Under the pieces are notes generated by a model. The model was given only the letters and a program-made list of their open reading frames with translations, did no database searches and was not told the DNA's origin. Positions 53,256 through 62,341 of a DNA stretch of 64,000 nucleotides are shown one piece after another; position 1 is the stretch's first letter; each line of letters opens with the position of its first letter. Origin of the DNA: Nocardioides turkmenicus (lineage in GTDB: Bacteria; Actinomycetota; Actinomycetes; Propionibacteriales; Nocardioidaceae); the NCBI RefSeq assembly GCF_011045035.1, contig NZ_JAALAA010000018.1, forward strand, positions 54,112 through 118,111. The letters are read 5' to 3'. A program made the position numbers and the translations under genes.

Positions 53256-56200
53256 TCACCCCGCCGGGATCTCCTCCAGGCCCACCTCGAGCTTCGGGAA
53301 CGAGTGACCCTCGGCGTCCTTGAGCACGGTGTACTGCACGTCGACGTGCGGCTCGATGGCGCTGTGCTTGTCGTTCGGCGCACCGATGATGAGCTGGAAC
53401 CCGAGACCCCGCCAGGCGCCGATGGCACGGCCGGTGAAGCGCGCGTCGGCCTTAATCAGCGCCTCGTCGAGGAAGACCGGGGCGTAGCGCGGGCGCTCGG
53501 CACCGGCGTCGCCGAGCTGGTAGCGCAGCGCGGCACCCACGATGAAAGCCACCAGCTCCTGCGACTCGCCACCCGACTTCTCGCCGATGTGGTCGTAGAG
53601 GGCCACGTGCTCACCGGTGTCGGCGGTGACCTTCTCGGCGCTGACACGGACGTGGTTGCGTACGTCGATCAGGTCGGCGAAGTCGGGCGCCGTGCGGCGC
53701 ATCCGGTCGATGAGCCGCGACATCCGGGTGTAGGCCTGCTCGCGGGTCTCGTTGGTCGAGGCCCGCCCGATGAGGTCACGGACGGCACGCAGCTCCTTGC
53801 GGAATCGGCCACGGACGGCCGACTGGCCCTCCTGGGTGTCGATCCGGAGCCGGTGGTCGTCGTCGTTGAACGGCAGCTCGGCCAGGATCTGGTTGATCGG
53901 GTCGATCCGGTCGCGGATCTCGCGCACCGCCCGCGACAGGGTCGAGTCGAGGTTGGTGAGGTCGTTGCCCGACAGGTTGAGCAGCGAGTCGCGCCACTCG
54001 ACCTCGAGCTCGTGCAGACCACTGGTCTGCAGCTCGTCGAGGAGCCGGTCGAAGTCGGCGTACGAGGCGTCGGGGTCGGTGTGGAGGTTGGGGTTGGGCC
54101 AGCGCTCGAGGAAGGACTCGAAGGTCTGCCGCAGCTGGACGCGGGCGGCGCCGATCGTCTCCTGGGCGCTGGCGCGGTCGGCGTCGAGGCTCTCGCCGGC
54201 CCGGGCGAAGACCGCGTCGAGCTCGGCCAGCGCGTCCTCGCGGCGACCGGCGTCCTCGCCTCCGGCGGCCTTGAAGAGCTGCTCGAGGTAGTCCGCCTGA
54301 GCCGGGGCGATCTCGGTGCCCGAGGCTGCCGCCTCCTCCAGCGCGTCCTTGGCGCGGTCGACCTGCTCGACCACGTCACTCCACCGCTCGTCGAGGTCCT
54401 TGACCGCGCTCTTCGCGGCGCCGATGCCCTCACGCAGCGAGTCGACCTTGGCGCGGGCGCTCTTCAGCCGATCCTGGAGCGTGGCGATCTCCGGGTTGTC
54501 GGCCGTGACCTCCGCGATCACCGCGGCCCACCGGTCGCGCTCGGCCTCGGCGCCCTCGACATCGACCTGGTCCCAGGTCAGCGCGGAGACGGCCTTGTAG
54601 GACGTACGCCGCAGGTCGAGCTCCTTGATGGCCCGCTCGGCCTCGCCGACCGCCGCCGTCGCCTTCTCCGCGTCCCGACGTGCGCTCTCGAGGAGCTCGG
54701 TGAGCTCGGCGACGCGACGGGTGTTGGTGAAGCCGAGCACGTTGCCGGCGCCGTGGCCGCCGTGGGCTCCACGCGACCCCTGCGAGACCTGGCCGGTGAC
54801 GGTGAGCGCCATCCGGTGCTGGCCGAGGAGTGCGGGCGTCGGCACGCAGACGTAGCCGTGGCGCTCCGTCAGCCGCTTCTTGAGCCAGCCTGTGAACACG
54901 CCCCGGCGGTAGTCCAGGCGTCCCGGCAGGGTGCCCTCGTCGAGGATGGCGGTGTCCGCCATCCCGGTGGGGACGGCCTCGTAGCGGATCCGGGTGCGCT
55001 GCCGGACCGACTCGATCGCGGCTCGGAAGGCGCCGACGTGAGCCGCGTCGACGAGCATCGTGGTCGCGAAGCCGCCCAGCGCCAGGTTGAACGCCTCGCG
55101 CCAAGCCTCGTGCTCGGTGCGTACCTCGACCAGCTCGCCGACGAACGGCATCTCCGCCGGACTCAGCCCGGCCGCCTCGGCCAGCACCGCACGCGCCGCG
55201 CGCAGCGGCTCGGGGATGTTGTTCTTCGTCTTCTCGGCGTCGGCGAGCTCGGCCTCGAGCCGGCCGACCGCCTTGATCGCCTCTGCCTCGGCCGACCGCG
55301 CCCCGGCGTACGCATTGAGGGCGGTCGCGCGGGCGTCGTCGTCGACCAGCGCCTCCTGGGCGGCCGCCTGAAGGGTCTCGAAGTCGGCGGGCGTCGTGAC
55401 GACCGCGCCGAGGACCGCGAGCTCCTTGTCGAGCGACTCGCGGGTGCGGCGTACCTGATCGGCTCGCGCCTCGGCCGACTTGATCTCGCGGGTGGCCTCC
55501 TCGAGCCGGCGGCCGCCGGAGGCGGCGACCGTGACCGCGAGGCCGTCGCGCTCGGACTCGGCGGCGTCGATCAGCGCCTGCTTCTCGGCCACCGTCTTCT
55601 CCGCGGCGCTCTTGCGGGCGCTGAGGTCGGCCTCCAGCTCGCTGAGCAGATCCACCCGCTTGCCGGCCCGCCACAGGCCGGCGGGCGTCGTCTCGTCGGC
55701 GAAGGTGCCGATCCCCTCGATGACCTCCAGCCTGGCGGCGGCACCCTCGATGGCGACGCGGTGCTCGCGGATCGGGGTCAGCGCACGCACCTGCTGCTGC
55801 GCGGTGACCATCCGCTCGCGGGTCGCGGAGAGCTCGTCGAAGTGGGCCACGACGGCGTCGGCGGTCGCGAGCGTCTCGGGCTCCTCGAGCACCATCTTCT
55901 TGTAGAGGTCGTCGACGGTGGTGATCTGCTGCCCGGCCTGGATCCGGCCCAGCAGGTTGACGGCCTTCTCCCCGTCGCCGGCGGCACCGATCCCGAGCGC
56001 GGATTGGATCCGCGCGGTGAAGTCGCGGTCGGTGTCGATCGGGGTCAGCCCGATCTCGGTGACCGAGGTGCGCGTGAACCGGTGGGCCGCGGCCGGCTCC
56101 AGGTCACGTACGTCGAAGCCCGCCTCGGCCACGGCACGGAGCTTGGTCACGTCGTCGAGGTTCTTGGCGGACGCGGGGACGTACCAGGCACGGACGGCGG

Positions 56201-56618
56201 TGAAACGGGCGCCGGTCTGGTCGGCCCAGGTCATCGCGATCGCCGACCAGGTGTCGCGGCCGTCGCCGCGCAGCACCCGGATCTTGGTGCCGTCGGCGGT
56301 CTTCGCTTCATCGATCTTGCCGCGGGCGTAGGAGAGGATGTTGCGCTGGTCCTGACCCCTGGGCCGCCCGACGACACCGCCGTTGGAGGCACCGTTGAAG
56401 GGCGTCGTGTGGGGCATGATCAGCGCGATGTAGGCGTCCATCAGGGTCGACTTGCCCGACCCGGAGCCGCCGGTGAGCAGCGTCGCGGTCGGCGAGAACC
56501 GCACCCGGTGGGCGCCGTCGTAGCCGCCCCAGTTGACCAGCTGCAGCTCGCTGGCGACCCACTGGCGGCCGGTCGAGCGGGCGGGGATGAGGCCGAAGAG
56601 GCTGTCGATCATGTTCAC
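53256..56618 (-). CDS. jetC: JetC/MksB-like SMC ATPase (Wadjet system core)
   Basis: A roughly 1120-residue MukB-like SMC. Walker A is LTGGSGSGKSTLMDAY (about 49-64). After two long coiled coils comes a hinge-like segment, then the signature GEKSGGESQELVAF and Walker B YAPVFLDEALIKADARF. There is no zinc hook. This is the JetC/MksB architecture which, with JetA and JetB, forms an SMC complex recognising and extruding circular DNA. GTG at 56618 overlaps the jetB stop and has AGGAG 8 nt upstream; ATG at 56612 is the alternative. The gene ends 10 bp before chaA on the other strand; no JetD follows. Confidence 0.9.
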   Translation of the reverse strand: MNMIDSLFGLIPARSTGRQWVASELQLVNWGGYDGAHRVRFSPTATLLTGGSGSGKSTLMDAYIALIMPHTTPFNGASNGGVVGRPRGQDQRNILSYARGKIDEAKTADGTKIRVLRGDGRDTWSAIAMTWADQTGARFTAVRAWYVPASAKNLDDVTKLRAVAEAGFDVRDLEPAAAHRFTRTSVTEIGLTPIDTDRDFTARIQSALGIGAAGDGEKAVNLLGRIQAGQQITTVDDLYKKMVLEEPETLATADAVVAHFDELSATRERMVTAQQQVRALTPIREHRVAIEGAAARLEVIEGIGTFADETTPAGLWRAGKRVDLLSELEADLSARKSAAEKTVAEKQALIDAAESERDGLAVTVAASGGRRLEEATREIKSAEARADQVRRTRESLDKELAVLGAVVTTPADFETLQAAAQEALVDDDARATALNAYAGARSAEAEAIKAVGRLEAELADAEKTKNNIPEPLRAARAVLAEAAGLSPAEMPFVGELVEVRTEHEAWREAFNLALGGFATTMLVDAAHVGAFRAAIESVRQRTRIRYEAVPTGMADTAILDEGTLPGRLDYRRGVFTGWLKKRLTERHGYVCVPTPALLGQHRMALTVTGQVSQGSRGAHGGHGAGNVLGFTNTRRVAELTELLESARRDAEKATAAVGEAERAIKELDLRRTSYKAVSALTWDQVDVEGAEAERDRWAAVIAEVTADNPEIATLQDRLKSARAKVDSLREGIGAAKSAVKDLDERWSDVVEQVDRAKDALEEAAASGTEIAPAQADYLEQLFKAAGGEDAGRREDALAELDAVFARAGESLDADRASAQETIGAARVQLRQTFESFLERWPNPNLHTDPDASYADFDRLLDELQTSGLHELEVEWRDSLLNLSGNDLTNLDSTLSRAVREIRDRIDPINQILAELPFNDDDHRLRIDTQEGQSAVRGRFRKELRAVRDLIGRASTNETREQAYTRMSRLIDRMRRTAPDFADLIDVRNHVRVSAEKVTADTGEHVALYDHIGEKSGGESQELVAFIVGAALRYQLGDAGAERPRYAPVFLDEALIKADARFTGRAIGAWRGLGFQLIIGAPNDKHSAIEPHVDVQYTVLKDAEGHSFPKLEVGLEEIPAG

Positions 56619-57274
56619 TGCTGGGTCTCCTGCTCCTTCAGCCATGCCTTGAGCTCGGCGAGCTTCTCCACGCTCAGCACGATCTCGACCAGCGGCGTGA
56701 TCCGGTAGCGGTCCTCCGACTCCTCCTCGAGGATTCCCTCCCGGGCGAGCCGCTCGACCGCTCGGCGGATCTCGCGGCGCGGGGCCGCGTCACCGCTGGC
56801 GACGTCGAAGTAGGTGAGCACGGTCTGCTCCAGCTCGTCGGCGTCCACGCGCGCGGACCTCTCCCCCGCACCGCGCTCGCGCTGGAAGACGGTGCGCAGG
56901 TGGACCAGCACGAGCGTCTCGGCGCGGGAGTAGGCGTCGTCCTTGAGCAGCACCGGCACGTCCAGCTCCTCCGAGCGCACCTGCCGCTTGTAGGCGATGC
57001 CGCGGTCGTGGTCGACCACGAGCCGGACGAACAGGTCGTGGAGCCGCGACTCGATCACGGCCTGGTGGTCGAGCAGCGTACGCCACTGCCGCGGGCTCCG
57101 CTCCGCGGTGATGAACCGGCGGCGCAGGAGCTGCACCAGCACGCGGCGTACGTCGGCGTCCAGGACGCCGCGGTCGCCGACGAAGAGCTCCGTCGGGTCG
57201 TCCTCCATCGAGACGGGCTCGATGAAGCCCTCCGGCTCGCTGCCGTAGGGCACCTCCGTCACCGTGTCACTCAT
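56615..57274 (-). CDS. jetB: JetB/MksE-like protein (DUF4194)
   Basis: A 219-residue winged-helix protein. VRRVLVQLLRRRFITAERSP and LVLVHLRTVFQRER then APRREIRRAVERLAREGIL are the DUF4194 core, the KITE subunit that bridges the kleisin in Wadjet and MksBEF complexes. The ATG at 57274 has AAGGGGA 6 nt upstream; a longer frame to 57298 is likely not used. It overlaps the jetA stop by 8 bp and the jetC start by 4 bp. Confidence 0.9.
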   Translation of the reverse strand: MSDTVTEVPYGSEPEGFIEPVSMEDDPTELFVGDRGVLDADVRRVLVQLLRRRFITAERSPRQWRTLLDHQAVIESRLHDLFVRLVVDHDRGIAYKRQVRSEELDVPVLLKDDAYSRAETLVLVHLRTVFQRERGAGERSARVDADELEQTVLTYFDVASGDAAPRREIRRAVERLAREGILEEESEDRYRITPLVEIVLSVEKLAELKAWLKEQETQQ

Positions 57275-58778
57275 CGTCGTCCCCTTCGAAGGATCCATCG
57301 CCCGCTGTCATCCTCACCCCGCCGAACGCGAACCGTCGGCGCACCCCGTCGGCCCGGACCGCCTCGATCGTGGAGATCTCGCCGGTCTCGGCCATCCCGC
57401 GCCGGTGGGCGATCTCCAGCAGTCCGAGCAGGTCGACCGGTCGCCGGATCTCCTCCGGTGCGGCCGCGAAGACCTCGGCGATGTCGACCGGCCCATCGGC
57501 GCCGTGCTCGGCCACGAAGGCGTCCAGATGTGCCTCGATCGCCCGGTACCCGGGCCCTCCCCAGGCCTTGGTGTCCTCGACCGCACTCTCCACGTCGCCC
57601 CAGTCGGCGAGCGGCGCCGGCGGCTCGGGCGGCCGCAGCTCGCTGACCGACTGCCGCAGGTGGCCGAGGTCGGCGATCGGCAGCCGGCGCAGCGGCTCGA
57701 CCGCCTCGGCGGTCCGCGAGGACGGCATCCACGCCTGGAGCCCGACCATCACGTCGCGCAGCAGGTCGTCGACCTGCCGGTCGCGGGCAGGGTCGTGCGT
57801 ACGCACCTGGGTCGTGATCACGTGAGACGCCGTCTGCTGGGCGGCGAGCACCTCCGCGACGCCGGTCTCGATCCGGCGTCCCACGGCGGCGAGCTCGGCG
57901 CGCTCGGACGGGTCCATCGCCTTCGTGAACCGGTGGCGCAGCACCGTACGCAGGTTGCCGGCCAGGTCGTCGAGGCGCCGCGGGTCGCCGATCATGCGCA
58001 GCGCCCCGGCGAACGCCTTGCCCTCCGGCGTCGAGGCCATCACGTCCTTGCCGCGCTGGAGGTACTCGCGCAGGACCTCCCCGGCGGGGCGTACGTCCTG
58101 GCGCAGGTCGGTCACCACGTCGCGCTGCATCGCCCGGATGGACTCGACGACCCGGGCGAAGTCGGCCGGGAGCTCGCGGGTCAGGTGGAGGATGTTCTCG
58201 GCCTGCTCGAGCAGGGTGTCGTCGTCGACGGTGTCGACGACGCCGGTGCGGTCCAGGCGGGCGATCTCGGCACGGCGCTCGGCGATCTCCTCGGTCAGCC
58301 GAGCCACCCGGGTCAGCACGTCGGGGTCGGCGTCCTGGGCGAGCCGCTCGACCGCCTCCAGCAGCGTCCGGACCCGTGACTCGGAGACCCGCGCCCGCGA
58401 CCCGCTGGCCCGTCCGGCGATCTCCAGGGCGCCCACCGCATGGGCGGAGAGCCGGTAGACCTCGTCCTCGCCCTCGATCTGGCGCAGCAGCCACCCGGCC
58501 CGCACCCACTGGCGGCACAGGTCACGCGCCGTGCCGACCGGCAGCATCACCTCGCCGCCCTCGCCCTCCGCATAGCCTGTGGCCCGGAGCCGTTCGAGCA
58601 TGTCGCCGATCTCGGCGTGCGCGTCCACCACCGGCACGGCTGCCCGGTCGGAGCTGAAGGTCACCGAGAGCACCGCCACCACGAACGGCGCGAACCGGCC
58701 GTGCAGAAGGTCGAGCATCGGGTTCTTGAAGGCGGCCAGAGCCCCGGCGTACGCCGCCTCGACGCGAGTGTCACTCAT
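57267..58778 (-). CDS. jetA: JetA/MksF-like kleisin (DUF3375)
   Basis: A 503-residue DUF3375 protein starting MSDTRVEAAYAGALAAFKNP. It has an N-terminal winged helix region (VVDAHAEIGDMLERLRATGY, RDLCRQWVRAGWLLRQI), a long helical middle with ILHLTRELPADFARVVESIR, and a C-terminal winged part (DLLGLLEIAHRRGMAETGEI). This matches the kleisin of type I Wadjet systems. It heads the jetA-jetB-jetC operon and is divergent from the L,D-transpeptidase gene (132 bp). The adjacent nuclease subunit JetD is absent. Confidence 0.9.
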   Translation of the reverse strand: MSDTRVEAAYAGALAAFKNPMLDLLHGRFAPFVVAVLSVTFSSDRAAVPVVDAHAEIGDMLERLRATGYAEGEGGEVMLPVGTARDLCRQWVRAGWLLRQIEGEDEVYRLSAHAVGALEIAGRASGSRARVSESRVRTLLEAVERLAQDADPDVLTRVARLTEEIAERRAEIARLDRTGVVDTVDDDTLLEQAENILHLTRELPADFARVVESIRAMQRDVVTDLRQDVRPAGEVLREYLQRGKDVMASTPEGKAFAGALRMIGDPRRLDDLAGNLRTVLRHRFTKAMDPSERAELAAVGRRIETGVAEVLAAQQTASHVITTQVRTHDPARDRQVDDLLRDVMVGLQAWMPSSRTAEAVEPLRRLPIADLGHLRQSVSELRPPEPPAPLADWGDVESAVEDTKAWGGPGYRAIEAHLDAFVAEHGADGPVDIAEVFAAAPEEIRRPVDLLGLLEIAHRRGMAETGEISTIEAVRADGVRRRFAFGGVRMTAGDGSFEGDDDE

Positions 58779-58910
58779 CGGCAGATACCGTACGCGGCAC
58801 CACGGACATCACCACAACGCACACGCCCCAGGGCATCCCACGGCGCGACACCTTCGGCGGATACGCGGACGCGACCGGAATTCGGTTGCCAGCTATCGCA
58901 TAGTTATCCC

Positions 58911-60086
58911 ATGCGGGTTCGTTCCTTCCCTGTCGTCGTGGCCACGGTGGCCCTGGCCGTTCTCTCCGGTTGTGCCGAGGTGCCCGAGACCCCTGACCCG
59001 GCTGCGAAGGGCGAGTCGACCGCGTCCCCGTCGCCGACGGCTCTCACCGCGACGATCTCCCCCGCCGACGGCGCGAAGGACGTGCCGGTCGACAGCATCG
59101 TCACGGTGACCGCGACCTCGGGCGAGTTCACCAGCGTGAAGGTCGCCAAGCCCGACGGGCGCACCGTGCCGGGATCGCTGTCGGCGGACAAGAAGACCTG
59201 GACCGCCAACGACCTGCTCGACCCGGCGCTGCGCTACACGGTCACCGCCACCGGTGAGACCGGCGAGGTCACCAGCAGCTTCACCACCCGCTCGCTCTCG
59301 CTGGCGCAGCAGACCTTCGCGACCATCGTCCCCGTCGACAAGTCCGAGGTCGGGATCGGGATGCCGGTCGCGGTCTACTTCGACGTACCGGTCAAGGACC
59401 ACGCCTCCTTCGAGAAGCGCATGCACGTCACCTCCACCCCGGCGCAGACCGGCTCCTGGCACTGGGTCTCCGACACCGAGGCCCGCTACCGCCCGCAGCG
59501 CTACTGGAAGCCCGGCACCACCATCAAGGTCGACCTCGACATCAACGGCGCCTCCGCGGGAGGCGGCGTCTACGGCCAGCACAGCCGCACGGCGACCTAC
59601 AAGGTCGGCGACGCGCACGTCTTCAAGGTCAATGCTCGTACGCATCAGATGAAGGTCTTCAGCAACGGCAAGCTGCTGCGTACGATCCCGATCACCACCG
59701 GCAAGCCCGGGTTCACCACGCGCTCCGGGATCAAGGTCATCTCCGAGAAGCACCGCGTCAAGGAGATGCGCTCCGAGACCATCGGCATCTCCGACCAGAG
59801 CTCGAGCGACTACTACTCCCTCGACGACGTCGAGTACGCCATGCGGATCAGCAACTCCGGTGAGTTCATCCACGCCGCGCCGTGGTCGACCGGGTCCCAG
59901 GGCTATGCCAACGTCTCCCACGGCTGCACGGGCCTCTCCACCGCCAACGCCGCCTGGCTCTACGGCCTGGCCCGCATCGGCGACGTCGTCGAGACCACCG
60001 GCACCGACCGGAAGATGGAGTGGGACAACGGCTTCGGCGACTGGAACCTCTCCTGGGCCGACTACCAGAAGGGCTCCGCGCTCTAG
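58911..60086 (+). CDS. Lipoprotein L,D-transpeptidase (YkuD domain)
   Basis: A 391-residue lipoprotein. The lipobox LAVLSGC is near residue 20. One or two Ig-like domains follow (ATISPADGAKDVPVDSIVTV, TFATIVPVDKSEVGIGMPVA), then a YkuD domain with FIHAAPWSTGSQGYANVSHG and CTGLS as catalytic His/Cys. This is the Ldt layout of mycobacterial LdtMt2-like enzymes, making 3-3 crosslinks in peptidoglycan. A -10-like CATAGT 6 nt before the ATG suggests a leaderless mRNA. It is divergent from jetA. Confidence 0.92.
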   Translation: MRVRSFPVVVATVALAVLSGCAEVPETPDPAAKGESTASPSPTALTATISPADGAKDVPVDSIVTVTATSGEFTSVKVAKPDGRTVPGSLSADKKTWTANDLLDPALRYTVTATGETGEVTSSFTTRSLSLAQQTFATIVPVDKSEVGIGMPVAVYFDVPVKDHASFEKRMHVTSTPAQTGSWHWVSDTEARYRPQRYWKPGTTIKVDLDINGASAGGGVYGQHSRTATYKVGDAHVFKVNARTHQMKVFSNGKLLRTIPITTGKPGFTTRSGIKVISEKHRVKEMRSETIGISDQSSSDYYSLDDVEYAMRISNSGEFIHAAPWSTGSQGYANVSHGCTGLSTANAAWLYGLARIGDVVETTGTDRKMEWDNGFGDWNLSWADYQKGSAL

Positions 60087-60517
60087 CCGGATCCGACCGC
60101 GGCGGCCAGACCCTCGCGGCAGCCGTGCATCATCTGCCGGTGGTTCCAGGTCAGCACCGGCCTCAGCAGCATCGAGGCCAGACCGAGCAGGCCGTCGACG
60201 ACGACCTCCTGCTCGAACACCGTCCGGCTCCCGCTCGGCGTCGGCGTCAGCGTCCATCGCGCGAACCCGTCCAGATCGCCGCCCAGGCTCACCTCCAGCG
60301 TCGGCAGGTCGCGGCTGACCGCGTGGAGGACGATCTCCAGGTCGTACGGCAGTGCCGAGCGGCACACCAGCAGCGCGTCGTCCTCGCCGAGCCTCGCCAC
60401 CGCCCGCACCTGGGGCCACCACCGCGGGTAGTGCTCGACGTCGACCAGCACGTCCCGCACCGCCTCCGGCGACAACGGCAGCTCCCAGGTCTCGGCGAAC
60501 ACGTAGCGCGCGGGCAT
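60083..60517 (-). CDS. SRPBCC family (polyketide cyclase/START-like) protein
   Basis: A 144-residue START-fold protein: YVFAETWELPLSPEAVRDVL, VEHYPRWWPQVRAV, then GARWTLTPTPSGSRTVFEQE-like strands and a C-terminal helix. This is the small SRPBCC fold, binding hydrophobic ligands. The ATG at 60517 starts MPARYVFAETW. It overlaps the L,D-transpeptidase stop by 4 bp (convergent) and lies 25 bp downstream of the ptsI gene's end, on the same strand. No function can be assigned. Confidence 0.8.
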   Translation of the reverse strand: MPARYVFAETWELPLSPEAVRDVLVDVEHYPRWWPQVRAVARLGEDDALLVCRSALPYDLEIVLHAVSRDLPTLEVSLGGDLDGFARWTLTPTPSGSRTVFEQEVVVDGLLGLASMLLRPVLTWNHRQMMHGCREGLAAAVGSG

Positions 60518-60542
60518 GACGCCCAGTGTGCCCCGGATCCGG

Positions 60543-62219
60543 TCAGCCCAGGAGCGTCGCCACGGCCTCGCGGCCGAGCGCCGGGGACAGCGCGCCGAGC
60601 GCGGCCTCCGCGGCGTCCTCGCACAGCCCGGCGCTCACCGATCCCAGCCGCGCGCCGACGGCAGCCACGGCAGCCGGCGCCATCGACAGCGAGGTGATGC
60701 CGAGACCCACGAGCACGGGCGCGAGCAGCGGGTCGGCGGCTGCCTCGCCGCAGATCCCGACGGGCTTCCCGGCCGTACGTCCCGCCTCGGCGGTGATCGC
60801 GATGAGCTGCAGCACCGCGGACTGCCAGGGATCGGTCAGGTGGGCCAGGTCGGTGGCCAGCCGGTCGGCGGCCATCGCGTACTGGGTCAGGTCGTTGGTG
60901 CCGATGGAGAGGAAGTCGACGACCTCGAGCATCCGGTGGGCCATCAGTGCAGCCGCCGGCACCTCGACCATGACGCCGGGCTTGAGACCGCGGGCGCGGA
61001 CCAGTGCGGCGAAGTCGGCGGCCTCCTGGACGGTGGCGACCATCGGCGCCATCACCCAGGTGTCGGCGCCGGTGCGCTCGGCGGCGATCGCGATGGCGTC
61101 GAGCTGGCGCTCCAGCAGGCCGGGGTTGTCCGCGGCGAGCCGCAGACCGCGTACGCCCAGGGCCGGGTTCTCCTCGCCCTCGTGGGTCGCGAAGGCGATC
61201 GGCTTGTCCGAGCCCGCGTCCAGGGTGCGCACGACGACGTGCCCCCGGCCGGCGAAGGGCGCCAGCACCTCGGCGTAGACGTCGGCCTGCTCGGCCACGG
61301 TGGGTTCCTCGCGGCGGTCGAGGAAGCAGAGCTCGGTGCGGAAGAGACCGACGCCCTCGACCTGGCCGGCGGCGGCATCGCGGGCGGAGGACCCGTCGGC
61401 GACGTTGGCGAGGAGTGCGACGGGATGGCCGTCGGCGGTGCGGCCGGGACCGGTCCACGCGGCGACCGCCTGGCGCCGGGTGAGGTCGGCCTCGGCTCGG
61501 GCGGCGGCGTCCGGGCCCGGCTCGAGGTCGATGGTGCCGGCCTGGCCGTCGACGAGCGCCAGGGTGCCCGGGGCGATGCCCGTCGCTCCGGCCACGCCGA
61601 CCAGGCACGGGATGCCGAGCTGGCGGGCGATGATCGCGGTATGGCTGGTGGGGCCGCCTCGCTCGGTGACCAGAGCGACCACCCGGGCCGGGTCGAGGGC
61701 CGCGGTGTCGGAGGGGGCGAGGTCGGCGGCCACCAGGACGCTGATCCCCTCGGGTACGTCGACGCCGGGCTCGGGCTCGCCGGCGAGGTGGGCGAGGACC
61801 CGGCGCTCGATGTCGCGCAGGTCGGTGACCCGCTCGGCCATCAGGCCGCCCATCCCGCTGAACAGGGTGGCGAACTGCTCCACCGCCGCGCCGACGGAGG
61901 CGACCAGACCCTCCCCCGCGCGCAGGTGCTTCTCGACGGCGACGCGTAGCCCCTTGTCCCGGGCCAGGCCGGCACTCGCGCTCAGCACGGACGCAGCGGC
62001 TCCCGAGGCGGTCTCGGCGCGGCGGGCGTACCCGTCGGCGACGGCGGTGGCGGCTGCCTCGTAGGCCGCCAGGGCGTCCTCGGGCTGATCGAAGCCGCGC
62101 CGTTCCAAGGCCTCCAGCGCGGCGGGGTCGACCTCGGTCCGCACCACGTGGACGGGCGCCAGCACGATCCCCGGGACCACCGGAGTGCCGGACAGAACAG
62201 ATGAGTGAGACGTGACCAT
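60543..62219 (-). CDS. ptsI: PTS enzyme I (phosphoenolpyruvate-protein phosphotransferase)
   Basis: A 558-residue enzyme which takes phosphate from PEP onto His193 (GGPTSHTAI) and passes it to HPr. PEP-binding and catalytic segments are GVGLFRTELCFLDR, MVEVPAAALMAHRMLEVVDF, SIGTNDLTQYAMAADR and KPVGICGEAAADP (Cys). Start is ATG 62219, or GTG 62225 two codons earlier. Minus-strand -35 TTGACT and a -10 near 62230 put transcription start close to the codon. It is divergent from fruR, and both promoters overlap FruR-like sites. HPr is not in the window. Confidence 0.92.
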   Translation of the reverse strand: MVTSHSSVLSGTPVVPGIVLAPVHVVRTEVDPAALEALERRGFDQPEDALAAYEAAATAVADGYARRAETASGAAASVLSASAGLARDKGLRVAVEKHLRAGEGLVASVGAAVEQFATLFSGMGGLMAERVTDLRDIERRVLAHLAGEPEPGVDVPEGISVLVAADLAPSDTAALDPARVVALVTERGGPTSHTAIIARQLGIPCLVGVAGATGIAPGTLALVDGQAGTIDLEPGPDAAARAEADLTRRQAVAAWTGPGRTADGHPVALLANVADGSSARDAAAGQVEGVGLFRTELCFLDRREEPTVAEQADVYAEVLAPFAGRGHVVVRTLDAGSDKPIAFATHEGEENPALGVRGLRLAADNPGLLERQLDAIAIAAERTGADTWVMAPMVATVQEAADFAALVRARGLKPGVMVEVPAAALMAHRMLEVVDFLSIGTNDLTQYAMAADRLATDLAHLTDPWQSAVLQLIAITAEAGRTAGKPVGICGEAAADPLLAPVLVGLGITSLSMAPAAVAAVGARLGSVSAGLCEDAAEAALGALSPALGREAVATLLG

Positions 62220-62228
62220 GGCCACAAA

Positions 62229-62300
62229 TATCTGCCCTAACCCCTTGACGAGTCAACACATTCGGGCATAAAACAACATATGTGGGCATTCACAAGCCCG
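62229..62300. promoter_or_regulatory. Divergent ptsI/fruR control region with GGGCAT repeats
   Basis: Plus-strand promoter: -35 TTGACG (62245-62250), 17 bp, -10 ATAAAA (62268-62273). Minus-strand -35 TTGACT (62256-62251) points the other way, so the two -35s abut. Half-sites TTCGGGCATA (62261-62270) and TGTGGGCATT (62281-62290) repeat at 20 bp; an inverted AAGCCCGAA (62294-62302) follows. This suits a DeoR-type FruR. Confidence 0.65.
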
Positions 62301-62341
62301 AAATCAACTCGAAACCACACCGATCCCTGAAGGAGGCCGCG

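Noticed and set aside
53304..56708. 1134-codon open frame antisense to jetC
   Set aside because: High-GC shadow frame: it mirrors the jetC coding sequence, is rich in Arg, Gly, Val and Leu without any domain, and jetC has full SMC motifs.
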